Part shown: positions 25,959 through 33,711 of the stretch, one piece after another | Position numbering within the stretch: the first letter of the stretch is position 1 | How the letters are laid out: each line of letters begins with the position of its first letter | Origin: Janthinobacterium sp. 64 | GTDB lineage: Bacteria > Pseudomonadota > Gammaproteobacteria > Burkholderiales > Burkholderiaceae_D | Direction: 5' to 3' | NCBI RefSeq assembly: GCF_002813325.1 | Contig: NZ_PHUG01000001.1 | Location: 620,001-684,000 of the forward strand | DNA: 64,000 bases | Program-made: the position numbers and the translations under genes | The notes under the pieces: model-generated | Told to the model about the DNA's origin: nothing | The model's database searches: none | Seen by the model: the letters and a program-made list of their open reading frames with translations, nothing else

Positions 25959-27209
25959 ATGACCCATTCCAGTTCCCCTCCGTTTCACATCGCCGTCATC
26001 GGCGGCGGCCCCGCCGGCCTGATGGCCGCCCAGGCGGCTGCCGACCAGGGGGCGCAGGTGGAATTGTTCGACGCCATGCCGTCTGTTGGCCGCAAATTCC
26101 TGCTGGCAGGGCGCGGCGGCATGAATATCACACACGCGGAAGGCTACCAGGCCTTCGTCTCGCGCTACGCCAGGCAGGCGCACCGGGTGAAACCGGCGCT
26201 GGACCAGTTCGGCCCGCAAAAGCTGCGCGACTGGGTGCACGGCCTGGGCGTGGAGACATTCGTCGGTTCCTCGAACCGCGTCTTTCCGACCGATATGAAG
26301 GCCGCGCCCCTGCTACGCGCCTGGCTGCACCGCTTGCGCGAAGCGGGCGTGCAATTTCACATGCGCCACCGCTGGACGGGCTGGCACGACGGCCAGCTGG
26401 TATTCGCCACGCCGGACGGCGAACGCCTGCGCTCCTTCGACGCCGTGATCCTGGCGCTCGGTGGCGGCAGCTGGGCGCGCCTGGGTTCGGACGGCGCCTG
26501 GGTGCCGCTGCTGCAAGGGCAGGGCGTGGCCGTGGCAGCACTGGCACCGGCCAATTGCGGCTTCGACGTGGACTGGAGCGAGCATTTCAGCAGCCGCCAT
26601 GCGGGCGAACCGCTGACGACCGTGGCCATCACTGCGCATGACATCGACGGCTTGATCATCAAGCGCCAGGGGCAGTGCGTCATCACGGCGGGCGGCGTGG
26701 AAGGCAGCCTGATTTATGCGCTGTCGGCCGCGCTGCGCGAGCAGATCGCGCGCGACGGCAGCACCACCATCTGGCTCGACCTGGCGCCCGACCACAGTCA
26801 TGCACGCGTGTTCGAGGAAGTCACGCGGCCGCGCGGCGCCCGTTCCATGTCCAGCCATTTGCAAAGCCGGCTGGGAATAAAAGGCGTGAAATCGGGTTTG
26901 CTGCGCGAATGCCTGAGCGCGGCCGACTTTGCCGACGAAGCCAGGCTGGCTGCCGCCATCAAGCTGCTGCCCGTTACCTTGCAGCGCCCGCGCCCCATCG
27001 ATGAAGCCATCAGCAGCGCCGGCGGCGTGGAATTCGACGGCGTCGACGGCAGCATGCTGCGCGCCATGCCTGGCGTCTTCGTGGCGGGGGAAATGCTGGA
27101 CTGGGAAGCGCCGACGGGTGGCTACCTGCTGACGGCCTGCCTGGCGCAAGGCAAGGCGGCCGGCGAGCAAGCGGTCAGCTGGCTGGAAGGGAAGGTCAAT
27201 GCCAGGTGA
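25959..27209 (+). CDS. TIGR03862-like flavoprotein (HI0933/BaiN-type NAD(P)/FAD oxidoreductase)
   Basis: This 416-residue FAD protein begins with a dinucleotide-binding motif IGGGPAGLMAAQAA and continues with the GRKFLLAGRGGMNIT signature of the HI0933-like flavoproteins. Further blocks (LGGGSWARLGSDG and TGGYLLTACLAQGKAAG) fit the TIGR03862 subgroup. The physiological substrate is unknown. I chose the ATG at 25959 because the Rossmann motif begins about 12 residues later. The upstream in-frame codons to 25827 lie in non-coding sequence. Its 3' end overlaps the convergent GIN-domain gene by 14 bp. Confidence 0.87.
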   Translation: MTHSSSPPFHIAVIGGGPAGLMAAQAAADQGAQVELFDAMPSVGRKFLLAGRGGMNITHAEGYQAFVSRYARQAHRVKPALDQFGPQKLRDWVHGLGVETFVGSSNRVFPTDMKAAPLLRAWLHRLREAGVQFHMRHRWTGWHDGQLVFATPDGERLRSFDAVILALGGGSWARLGSDGAWVPLLQGQGVAVAALAPANCGFDVDWSEHFSSRHAGEPLTTVAITAHDIDGLIIKRQGQCVITAGGVEGSLIYALSAALREQIARDGSTTIWLDLAPDHSHARVFEEVTRPRGARSMSSHLQSRLGIKGVKSGLLRECLSAADFADEARLAAAIKLLPVTLQRPRPIDEAISSAGGVEFDGVDGSMLRAMPGVFVAGEMLDWEAPTGGYLLTACLAQGKAAGEQAVSWLEGKVNAR

Positions 27210-28002
27210 TATCGCCTGAGCCGCTCTTCTGAGTCTCGCGCTGGCGCGGGTTGCCGTGGACGTGGATGTCGCCGCTGCCGCGCAAGGTCAGGTTGGCGGC
27301 GTCGCGCACGAAGACGGTGCTCGTGCCCGAGCCTTGCAGGCTGACGCTGGCCTTGTCGGCGGCCAGGTGCTCGGCATCGATATCGCCTGAACCGCTCAGG
27401 TCGGCGCGCAGGAATTTCGTGTTGCCGCTGGCGGCGATGCGCCCGGAACCCACCATTTCCAGCACCACGCTGTCGCTGTTGCCGCCATTGATGTCGAGGT
27501 CGCCACTGCCGTTGACTGTCGCTTGCACCTGCTTGTAGCGTCCCGTGAAACTGACGTCGCCCGATCCCGTCAGTTCCAGAATAAAACTGTCGCCGGAAAA
27601 CCCCGTGATCTTGCTGTCGCCATTGCCGTGCACTTCCACGCGCACGAGGGCCGGCAGCACCAGTTCCACCTGCAGCGGCTGGCGATGGTGGAACAGCATG
27701 CCTTTCGGGCCGATATGCAGGGTGGTGCCATCGGCCGTCGTGTCGACGTTCGACAGCAAGCGCTGCTCGCCGCTCACCTTCAGCGAGGGCGTGGCGCCGC
27801 GGCGCAGCACCAGGTCGATGGGGCCGGCCAGGTCGATGCTGTTGATGTTGGCGGCAATGGGGCGCGTTTCGCTGCGCACGGCGCGGCCGGCGGCGCTGCT
27901 GGGATTGCTGATCCCCTTGGCGCGCAGCGCCGCATACGACATGGCGATCAGGACCATGGCCAGCAAGAGCATGGACAGGCCAACTTTGAGCAAGCGTTTC
28001 AT
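27196..28002 (-). CDS. GIN-domain (DUF2807) head protein
   Basis: This 268-residue protein has an N-terminal signal anchor (LLKVGLSMLLLAMVLIAMSY) and a body of repeated beta-strand units with GSGD motifs (TGSGDVSF, NGSGDLDI, LSGSGDIDA, RGSGDIHV, KSGSGDITW). This is the right-handed helical architecture of DUF2807 head GIN domains. It is probably a periplasmic, membrane-anchored putative auto-transported adhesin-like domain of unknown role. The ATG at 28002 follows AGAAAGG. It is 10 bp downstream of a DUF1700 gene, a frequent partner in envelope-stress-like modules. Confidence 0.85.
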   Translation of the reverse strand: MKRLLKVGLSMLLLAMVLIAMSYAALRAKGISNPSSAAGRAVRSETRPIAANINSIDLAGPIDLVLRRGATPSLKVSGEQRLLSNVDTTADGTTLHIGPKGMLFHHRQPLQVELVLPALVRVEVHGNGDSKITGFSGDSFILELTGSGDVSFTGRYKQVQATVNGSGDLDINGGNSDSVVLEMVGSGRIAASGNTKFLRADLSGSGDIDAEHLAADKASVSLQGSGTSTVFVRDAANLTLRGSGDIHVHGNPRQRETQKSGSGDITWH

Positions 28003-28012
28003 GGCAGCCTTT

Positions 28013-28807
28013 CTAGTGACCTTTGAGCAGGGAGACATTCATGGCGATGTAGCGCTTGATGCCGATCAAGGTATAGCGCGTGACCACCAGACTGAGCAGG
28101 AAGATGGCGATACCGCCGAGCAGCATGCCCACGCCGAAGACGGTTTGCGTGGTGCGCGCATCGCGGTCCATGTCGGTGGAGATGCGGATGCCGCCGCCGG
28201 CCAGCGCTTCGGCCCGCTCCATCATGCGCGACGAAACGCCCGGCGCCTTGGCCTCGGACTCGGCCGGTTCACGCTGCAAGGGGCCGGGCACGTGGTCGAT
28301 TTCGATGCCCGTGTCGCCGATGGTGATGCGCGTTTCGCGCCGCTCGCCGCCTTCGCCGCCGTCATCGTCATGGATGAAGACGTGGCGCAAGGGGCCATCG
28401 AGCACCAGTTCGTTGGCGCCGGACAAGCCGCTGGCCGTGATGGCGATGCCGGCCAGGTAAAAACTCAGGCCGACGGCATACAGGGTGGCCAGCAGGGCCG
28501 CGTAGACGGCGGCAGGCACGACCATGAACAGGTTGAAGATGGCCAGGCCCACCAGCGAGACGAGCAGGCGCAGCAGGTTGACGGGGGTTTTCTTCTGTTC
28601 GAAAGCCTGGCGGTGGGTGCTGCTGCGCAAGGTGAGGGCGATTTTCTTGGGGTCGCCCAGGTCGTCGGCGATCTCGTGCTCGCTGCGGCCGGCCGCAGCG
28701 CCTTCAATGAAAGTCTGTTCGTAATAATCGAGGGTCTTGGCCACCAGGTCCGGTGGCAAGCCTGCCAGCGCGCGCCGCAGCGCATCGAGATAATCTTGCT
28801 TGTTCAT
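28013..28807 (-). CDS. DUF1700 (HAAS-domain) membrane protein
   Basis: This 264-residue protein starts MNKQDYLDALRRALAGLPPD, the classic beginning of the HAAS/DUF1700 domain. That domain continues through a DYYEQTFIEG...DDLGDPKKIA helical segment. At least three membrane helices follow (about 75-95, 100-130 and 220-245), separated by a periplasmic or cytosolic linker rich in acidic residues. DUF1700 proteins often pair with PadR regulators and GIN-domain proteins. The GIN partner is directly downstream, but no PadR gene is adjacent here. Confidence 0.85.
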   Translation of the reverse strand: MNKQDYLDALRRALAGLPPDLVAKTLDYYEQTFIEGAAAGRSEHEIADDLGDPKKIALTLRSSTHRQAFEQKKTPVNLLRLLVSLVGLAIFNLFMVVPAAVYAALLATLYAVGLSFYLAGIAITASGLSGANELVLDGPLRHVFIHDDDGGEGGERRETRITIGDTGIEIDHVPGPLQREPAESEAKAPGVSSRMMERAEALAGGGIRISTDMDRDARTTQTVFGVGMLLGGIAIFLLSLVVTRYTLIGIKRYIAMNVSLLKGH

Positions 28808-28838
28808 TATATTCTTCCTGTGCGTCCGCTTTGCCGCT

Positions 28839-28994
28839 TCAGCCCATGGCCGGCAGCAACATGCTTGCCTGGCTCAGCAGCAACGGCGCTTGTGGCGTTT
28901 GCTGTCCGTGAATGACGATCACGGTGGCCAGCGCCACACACGCCAGCAGCGCCAGGGCTTTCAAGCTGTTTTTCAAGTGCAAGCTGGTGTGCAT
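28839..28994 (-). CDS. Small secreted or membrane peptide (51 aa)
   Basis: A 51-residue reading frame starts at 28994 (MHTSLHLKNSLKALALLACV). It has a positively charged start and one hydrophobic segment (ALALLACVALATVIVIHG), like a short signal anchor. It precedes the DUF1700 gene by 31 bp on the same strand, so it could be part of that operon. I do not recognise it, and it may be spurious because the frame is open for 77 codons upstream without coding character. Confidence 0.4.
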   Translation of the reverse strand: MHTSLHLKNSLKALALLACVALATVIVIHGQQTPQAPLLLSQASMLLPAMG

Positions 28995-29118
28995 GGTATT
29001 TTCCGTGGCATGGCCGTTGTCGATGATCAGACTGTACCCAAGCGCGGCCTGGCGCACCAGCGCGGTGCGACAGAATGCAATTTCGCGGGGGCGAGCGACA
29101 CCAGGGCAGGATGCACCG

Positions 29119-30504
29119 TCAAGTCTGTTTTGCCGTCTTGCCCGTGGTGACAACCCTGGCCGCCGCCACGCCGCTGCGCACGGCTGCCTCGATGGTGGCC
29201 GGATAGTCTTGCGTCCGGTCCTCATTGGCCGTGTAATCGCCGGCCAGCAGCAAGCCTGGCACGCCGCTGGCGTTGCCGGGACGCGCTAAGTCGGGCGTGC
29301 AGGCAAAGGTGGCGCGCTTTTCCGTGATCAGCTGGGTCCACGCGGGCTGCGCCAGTTCCGGACGCTGCAACATTTGCGCCAGTTGCGCCGCAATCGCTTG
29401 CGCCAGCGGCGCGTGGCCTTGCTCGGCGGCAGGACCGGAGGCGCTGATGACGACGGCCAGCAAGCCCGCCTGGGTGGCGTCGAGCTGGCCCCGGTCGAAG
29501 ACGAACTGGCCCCAGTGATGTTGTTCTGGCGCATCGACGAGCGCGTAAAACGGCAAGTCCAGGCGCACGCTGGCGTCGTACTGCAGGTAGCAGGTGCTGA
29601 TGGCTTCCGGCGTGAACGCCTGCATGCGATTGATGACGTCGGCCAGGCGCGGGTCGTGCAAGCCTTGCAGCAGGCTGGCGGCCTGCACGGACGAGGTGGC
29701 GACGATCACGCCGTCATAGTGCTCGCCATGATCGACGCCTTCATCAAGCTGCCAGCGGCCATCGGGCAGCGCGTGCAAGGCGGCCACCTTGGCGCCCATG
29801 CGCACTGCGCCGCCATGCTGTTCCACATAGCGGGCAGCCGCCTCGGGCAACAGGGCACTCAGGTTCGCCTTCGGGATCAGCATGTCGGAGGCGCGGCGGC
29901 GGCTCGCCCCCAGGCTGTCGCGCAGCACGTTGAGGAAGACGCGTGCCGAGGCCCGTTCGGGCGGGGTATTCAGTGCGGCCAGGCACAGCGGGTGCCACAT
30001 CAGCCGGTTCAGCTTGTCCGTCTGGTCGAAACGCTGCAGCAACTCGGTCACCGAGCAGTCGTTGTACAGCTGCCAGCCCATCGTCCGCATGGCCGTGGAA
30101 AAGCGCATCAGGGCCAGCTTGTCGGCGCGTAACAATCCTTTGGCGCGCAGCAGGGCCCACGCCAGGTGCAGCGGCGCGGGCAGGCGTGGCGCGATGAAAT
30201 CCATGCCTTTGGCACCGGCCGGATAGCGCATCTGCAGGGGCAGGGTGAGGATCAGCTCTGCCGGGTCTTGCCCCGTCAGCTTGATCAGGCGCAAGGTTTC
30301 CGTGTACGCGCCCAGCAAGATGTGCTGGCCGTTGTCGAGTACGGTATTTTCCCGTTCGACGCGGCGCGCGCGGCCGCCCAGGGTGCGCGCCGCCTCGAAT
30401 ACGCTCACCGAATGGCCGGCGCGCGCCAGTTCCATGGCAGCGGCGCAGCCGGCCCAGCCGGCGCCGATGACGGCGTAGCGTTGCTTCACCTTACTCTCAG
30501 CCAC
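29119..30504 (-). CDS. hpnE: Hydroxysqualene dehydroxylase HpnE
   Basis: This 461-residue FAD-dependent amine-oxidase-fold protein has an N-terminal dinucleotide motif (VIGAGWAGCAAAMELARAG) followed by EAARTLGGRARR. A C-terminal FAD block (LLLAGDYTANEDRTQDYPATIE) closes it. In the three-enzyme route it reduces hydroxysqualene to squalene after HpnC. It starts at a GTG (30504) inside the last codons of hpnD (8-nt overlap), showing translational coupling. It is the last gene of the hpnC-hpnD-hpnE unit. Hopanoid cyclase shc is not in the window. Confidence 0.92.
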   Translation of the reverse strand: MAESKVKQRYAVIGAGWAGCAAAMELARAGHSVSVFEAARTLGGRARRVERENTVLDNGQHILLGAYTETLRLIKLTGQDPAELILTLPLQMRYPAGAKGMDFIAPRLPAPLHLAWALLRAKGLLRADKLALMRFSTAMRTMGWQLYNDCSVTELLQRFDQTDKLNRLMWHPLCLAALNTPPERASARVFLNVLRDSLGASRRRASDMLIPKANLSALLPEAAARYVEQHGGAVRMGAKVAALHALPDGRWQLDEGVDHGEHYDGVIVATSSVQAASLLQGLHDPRLADVINRMQAFTPEAISTCYLQYDASVRLDLPFYALVDAPEQHHWGQFVFDRGQLDATQAGLLAVVISASGPAAEQGHAPLAQAIAAQLAQMLQRPELAQPAWTQLITEKRATFACTPDLARPGNASGVPGLLLAGDYTANEDRTQDYPATIEAAVRSGVAAARVVTTGKTAKQT

Positions 30505-31330
30505 GAACCCAGGTCTTCCAGGCCAGCCACAGTTTGCGGATCGGCGTGAGCGAGATGCGCTGTTTCAGCACGTGGTAGCCGTCGCGCTCGACTTCATTGA
30601 GCACGGTGCGGTAGATGGCGGCCATGATCAGGCCCGGGCGCTGGGCGCGGCGGTCCTCGGCTGGCAGCAGGGCAAACGCTTCGTCGTAGGCCTTTTGCGC
30701 GCGCGCCACCTGGAAACGCATGAGGTTTTCAAAGTTCTCGCTGTGGCGCGCGTTCAGCAGGTCGGCTGCCGTCACGTTGAATTGCTGCAATTCGCTGATC
30801 GGCAAATAGATGCGCCCCTTGCGCGCATCTTCGCCCACGTCGCGGATGATGTTGGTCAGCTGGAAGGCATGGCCCAGTTTTTCCGCGTACAGCAGCGTTT
30901 CCGGGCGGGTCGCGCCAAAGATGCTGGCAGACAAGATGCCCACCACGCTGGCCACATGCCAGCAATAGCGGCTCATGGCCTGGTAATCGAGGTAGCGGGT
31001 CTGGTTCAAGTCCATTTCCATGCCGTCGATGATGGCCTGCAAATGCTTTTCTTCCAGTTGATACACGGCCAGGTGCGGCTCCAGCGCGCGCATCACGGGA
31101 TGCGTGGGGATGCCCTCGTACATGGCCTTGACTTCCTTGCGCCACCAGACCAGCTTGGTGCGTGCCACGGCTTCGTCCGTGCAGTCGTCGACCGTGTCAT
31201 CGACTTCGCGGCAGAAGGCGTACAGGGCCGTGATGGCCTTGCGGCGCTCGGCCGGCAGGAACAGGAAGCTGTAGTAGAAGCTGGAGCCGCTCTGGGCGGC
31301 CTTTTGTTGGCAGTATTCGTCGGGAGACAT
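30497..31330 (-). CDS. hpnD: Presqualene diphosphate synthase HpnD
   Basis: This 277-residue trans-isoprenyl diphosphate synthase-fold enzyme condenses two farnesyl diphosphates to presqualene diphosphate. The two Asp-rich magnesium motifs are clear: DDTVDD near residue 45 and DVGED near residue 165. The conserved YCWHVASVVG segment lies between them. I start at the ATG at 31330 (MSPDEYCQQK); a TTG two codons upstream is less likely. It follows hpnC by 46 bp. Confidence 0.93.
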   Translation of the reverse strand: MSPDEYCQQKAAQSGSSFYYSFLFLPAERRKAITALYAFCREVDDTVDDCTDEAVARTKLVWWRKEVKAMYEGIPTHPVMRALEPHLAVYQLEEKHLQAIIDGMEMDLNQTRYLDYQAMSRYCWHVASVVGILSASIFGATRPETLLYAEKLGHAFQLTNIIRDVGEDARKGRIYLPISELQQFNVTAADLLNARHSENFENLMRFQVARAQKAYDEAFALLPAEDRRAQRPGLIMAAIYRTVLNEVERDGYHVLKQRISLTPIRKLWLAWKTWVRG

Positions 31331-31376
31331 AGTCAAAAGAGCAAGGGTTGCAGATCGAAGCCGCTATTCTATCGTC

Positions 31377-32258
31377 TTACAGTGTGGGCGACGGGGGAAA
31401 AGCCGTTTTTACTTGTGTCTCTTGATGCAGGCTTTTGCGCGACATGCGCAGCGCGCGCCAGAAAATGATCAGCCAGTCGCGCTTTTCCAGTTTCGGGCGG
31501 CGCCGGAACACGTCGTAATTGACGGCTTCGATGGCTTCGAGGATGCGCAAGCCCCCTTGCACCACCAGACGCAGCTCCCAGCCGATACGCCCGCGCAAAC
31601 GCAGGGCCAGCGGTGCGCCGGACAGCATCAGGGCGCGCGTGCGGGCCACTTCGAAGCGCATCAGGGCGCTCCACTTGCCGTGCGCCTCGGGCCGCTCGAA
31701 GGCGGCGGCGGACACGGCAAAGCGGGTCAAGTCTTCCATCGGCAGGTAGATGCGTTCTTTTTGCTGGTCGATGGCGACGTCTTGCAGGAAATTAATTAGT
31801 TGCAAAGCTGAACATATGGCATCGGAATCGCGTACATTCTGTTCATCGGCCGCGCCGTACAGGTGCAGCATCAGCAGCCCCACGGGGTTGGCGGAACGGG
31901 CGCAGTAATCGAGCACGTCGTCGTAGCTGGCGTAGCGCGTCGTCTGCACATCCTGCTTGAAAGCCGACAACAGATCGTAAAACGGCTTCAGCGGCAACTG
32001 GTGTTTGGCGATGACGGCCGCCAGGCGTTCGAACATGGCGGCGTTCTCGCCCCCATGGCCTTCGTCGCGCTCGATGCGGCCCAGCGCCGCTTCGTAGGCG
32101 TGCAGCGCGGCCAGGCGTTCGGCCGGCGTGGCGTCGCCTTCATCGGCCAGGTCGTCGGCGCTGCGGGCGAAGGCATAGATGGCTTCGACGGCGGGCACCA
32201 GGCGGCGCGGCAGCAAAAATGATGCAACAGGAAAGTTTTCGTAATGGTCTACAGGCAT
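31377..32258 (-). CDS. hpnC: Hydroxysqualene synthase HpnC
   Basis: This 293-residue member of the squalene/phytoene synthase family converts presqualene diphosphate to hydroxysqualene. It starts MPVDHYENFPVASFLLPRRL, the usual HpnC opening. The first Asp-rich motif is DDLADEGD and the second is LQDVAID. In HpnC the second motif is often degenerate relative to HpnD, as here. The ATG at 32258 was chosen; upstream extension is non-coding. With hpnD and hpnE it makes squalene from farnesyl diphosphate. Confidence 0.92.
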   Translation of the reverse strand: MPVDHYENFPVASFLLPRRLVPAVEAIYAFARSADDLADEGDATPAERLAALHAYEAALGRIERDEGHGGENAAMFERLAAVIAKHQLPLKPFYDLLSAFKQDVQTTRYASYDDVLDYCARSANPVGLLMLHLYGAADEQNVRDSDAICSALQLINFLQDVAIDQQKERIYLPMEDLTRFAVSAAAFERPEAHGKWSALMRFEVARTRALMLSGAPLALRLRGRIGWELRLVVQGGLRILEAIEAVNYDVFRRRPKLEKRDWLIIFWRALRMSRKSLHQETQVKTAFPPSPTL

Positions 32259-32547
32259 TGAACACGCTTCTCTAGTCTTGCGTTTGTCCGGCACCCCTCA
32301 AACGCTGGAATGTGGCGGACGTTGTACGGCTCAAGATTAATGACGCAAAAGTCACTAAAAACTTTTACGCACGATTATAATTAATAACCAGAAAGTCATT
32401 AGGGAAAGTCACTCCCTGTCATGATCAAGCTGATATTGTCACAAATTTAAGGATATCGCGTGCGAAAAAATTTGGCTTATCCCCATCGGCAAGCAAAAAG
32501 TTTCTCCGCATAAAAATATTACAGCCCGCATAGTAAAGGAAAATACC
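32259..32547 (+). promoter_or_regulatory. Divergent hpnC/RND promoter region with AAAGTCAyT repeats
   Basis: This 289-bp AT-rich spacer holds three direct copies of AAAGTCA(C/T)T (32348-32356, 32392-32400, 32405-32413). A TATAAT at 32376-32381 lies between the first and second copies. The arrangement suggests repressor or activator sites around an RND promoter reading right. No regulator gene is adjacent, so the binding protein is unknown. Confidence 0.45.
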
Positions 32548-33711
32548 TTGTTTGCCCTGAAAACCCTGCGCCGCGAGACCGGCGCACCCGCATTGCCCGC
32601 CCTGCGGCTGATTGCCACCGCCGCCCTGGCGCTGACCCTGGCTGCCTGTTCCAAGCCAGCCGTCAAAGTGGAAGACGTGCGCCCCGTGCGCGCGATCGTG
32701 TTGTCTAGCAGTAACGTCGACGTGAGTGCCGAGCTGGCGGGCGAAGTCGTGCCCCGCGTGGTGTCACAGCTGGGTTTCCGCGTGGGCGGCAAGATCGTCG
32801 CGCGCAAGGTCGACGTGGGCGCCAGCGTGAAAAAGGGGCAAGTGCTGATGCAGCTCGATCCCGTCGACTTGCAGCTGTCGCAGGCGCAAGCCAAGGCCTC
32901 GCTGGTCAGCGCGGAAACGAGCCGCGACCTGGCGCGCGCGGAATTGAAGCGCTACCAGGATTTGCGTGAGAAGAACTTTGTCAGCCAGGCCGTGCTCGAT
33001 GGCAAGGTTGCCACCTACAAGGCGGCGCAGGCAAACGTGGAAGCGGCGCAAGCCCTGTACCGTGGCCAGGCCAACCAGTCCGGCTATGCCAGCTTGCTGG
33101 CCGACGTCGATGGCGTCGTCACGCGCATCGAGGCCGAAGTGGGGCAGGTGGTGGCGCCCGGCGCGCCCGTGGTGCAGGTGGCCAAAAGTGGCGAGAAGGA
33201 AGTCGTGATCGGCATTCCCGAAGACAAGGTGGAGACCTTGCGCAAGGTCAAGGATGTCACCGTGCGCCTGTGGGCCGATCCGAAGCAAGGCTTGCCGGGC
33301 AAGATACGCGAAGTGTCGCCCGTGGCCGACCCCGCCACGCGCACCTACCTGGCCAAGGTCAGCATCCCGGACGCGCCGCAAGCGCGCCTGGGCATGACGG
33401 CCGTGGTGCAGTTCGCCTCGCAGACCACCACGCCGCAGATCAAGGTGCCGCTGACGGCCCTGTTCAATGAAAAGTCGCAAAGCTCCGTGTGGGTAGTGGA
33501 AAACGGCGCCGTGAAGCTCGTGCCGGTGACGGTGGGCGGCGTGGCGGGCAATGAATTGCTGCTGACCTCGGGCGTGAAAGCGGGCCAGACGGTGGTCACG
33601 GCCGGCGTCAACCTGCTCAAGCCGGGCCAGAAAGTCACCATCCTCGGCGCTGAACTGGCCAGCAAGCCCGATGTGGCCGCTGCCGCCGTCAGCGTGGGGG
33701 CCGCCAAATGA
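32548..33711 (+). CDS. RND efflux periplasmic adaptor (membrane fusion lipoprotein)
   Basis: This 387-residue adaptor has a lipoprotein signal with lipobox LAAC (C34), a lipoyl/barrel-sandwich region (QLGFRVGGKIVARKVDVGASVKKG), an alpha-helical hairpin (about 110-175) and a beta-barrel plus membrane-proximal domain at the C-terminus. It joins an inner-membrane RND pump to an outer-membrane channel. The start is a TTG at 32548, supported by AAGGA 8 bp upstream and by the signal peptide it opens. The stop overlaps the permease start (ATGA). Confidence 0.9.
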   Translation: MFALKTLRRETGAPALPALRLIATAALALTLAACSKPAVKVEDVRPVRAIVLSSSNVDVSAELAGEVVPRVVSQLGFRVGGKIVARKVDVGASVKKGQVLMQLDPVDLQLSQAQAKASLVSAETSRDLARAELKRYQDLREKNFVSQAVLDGKVATYKAAQANVEAAQALYRGQANQSGYASLLADVDGVVTRIEAEVGQVVAPGAPVVQVAKSGEKEVVIGIPEDKVETLRKVKDVTVRLWADPKQGLPGKIREVSPVADPATRTYLAKVSIPDAPQARLGMTAVVQFASQTTTPQIKVPLTALFNEKSQSSVWVVENGAVKLVPVTVGGVAGNELLLTSGVKAGQTVVTAGVNLLKPGQKVTILGAELASKPDVAAAAVSVGAAK

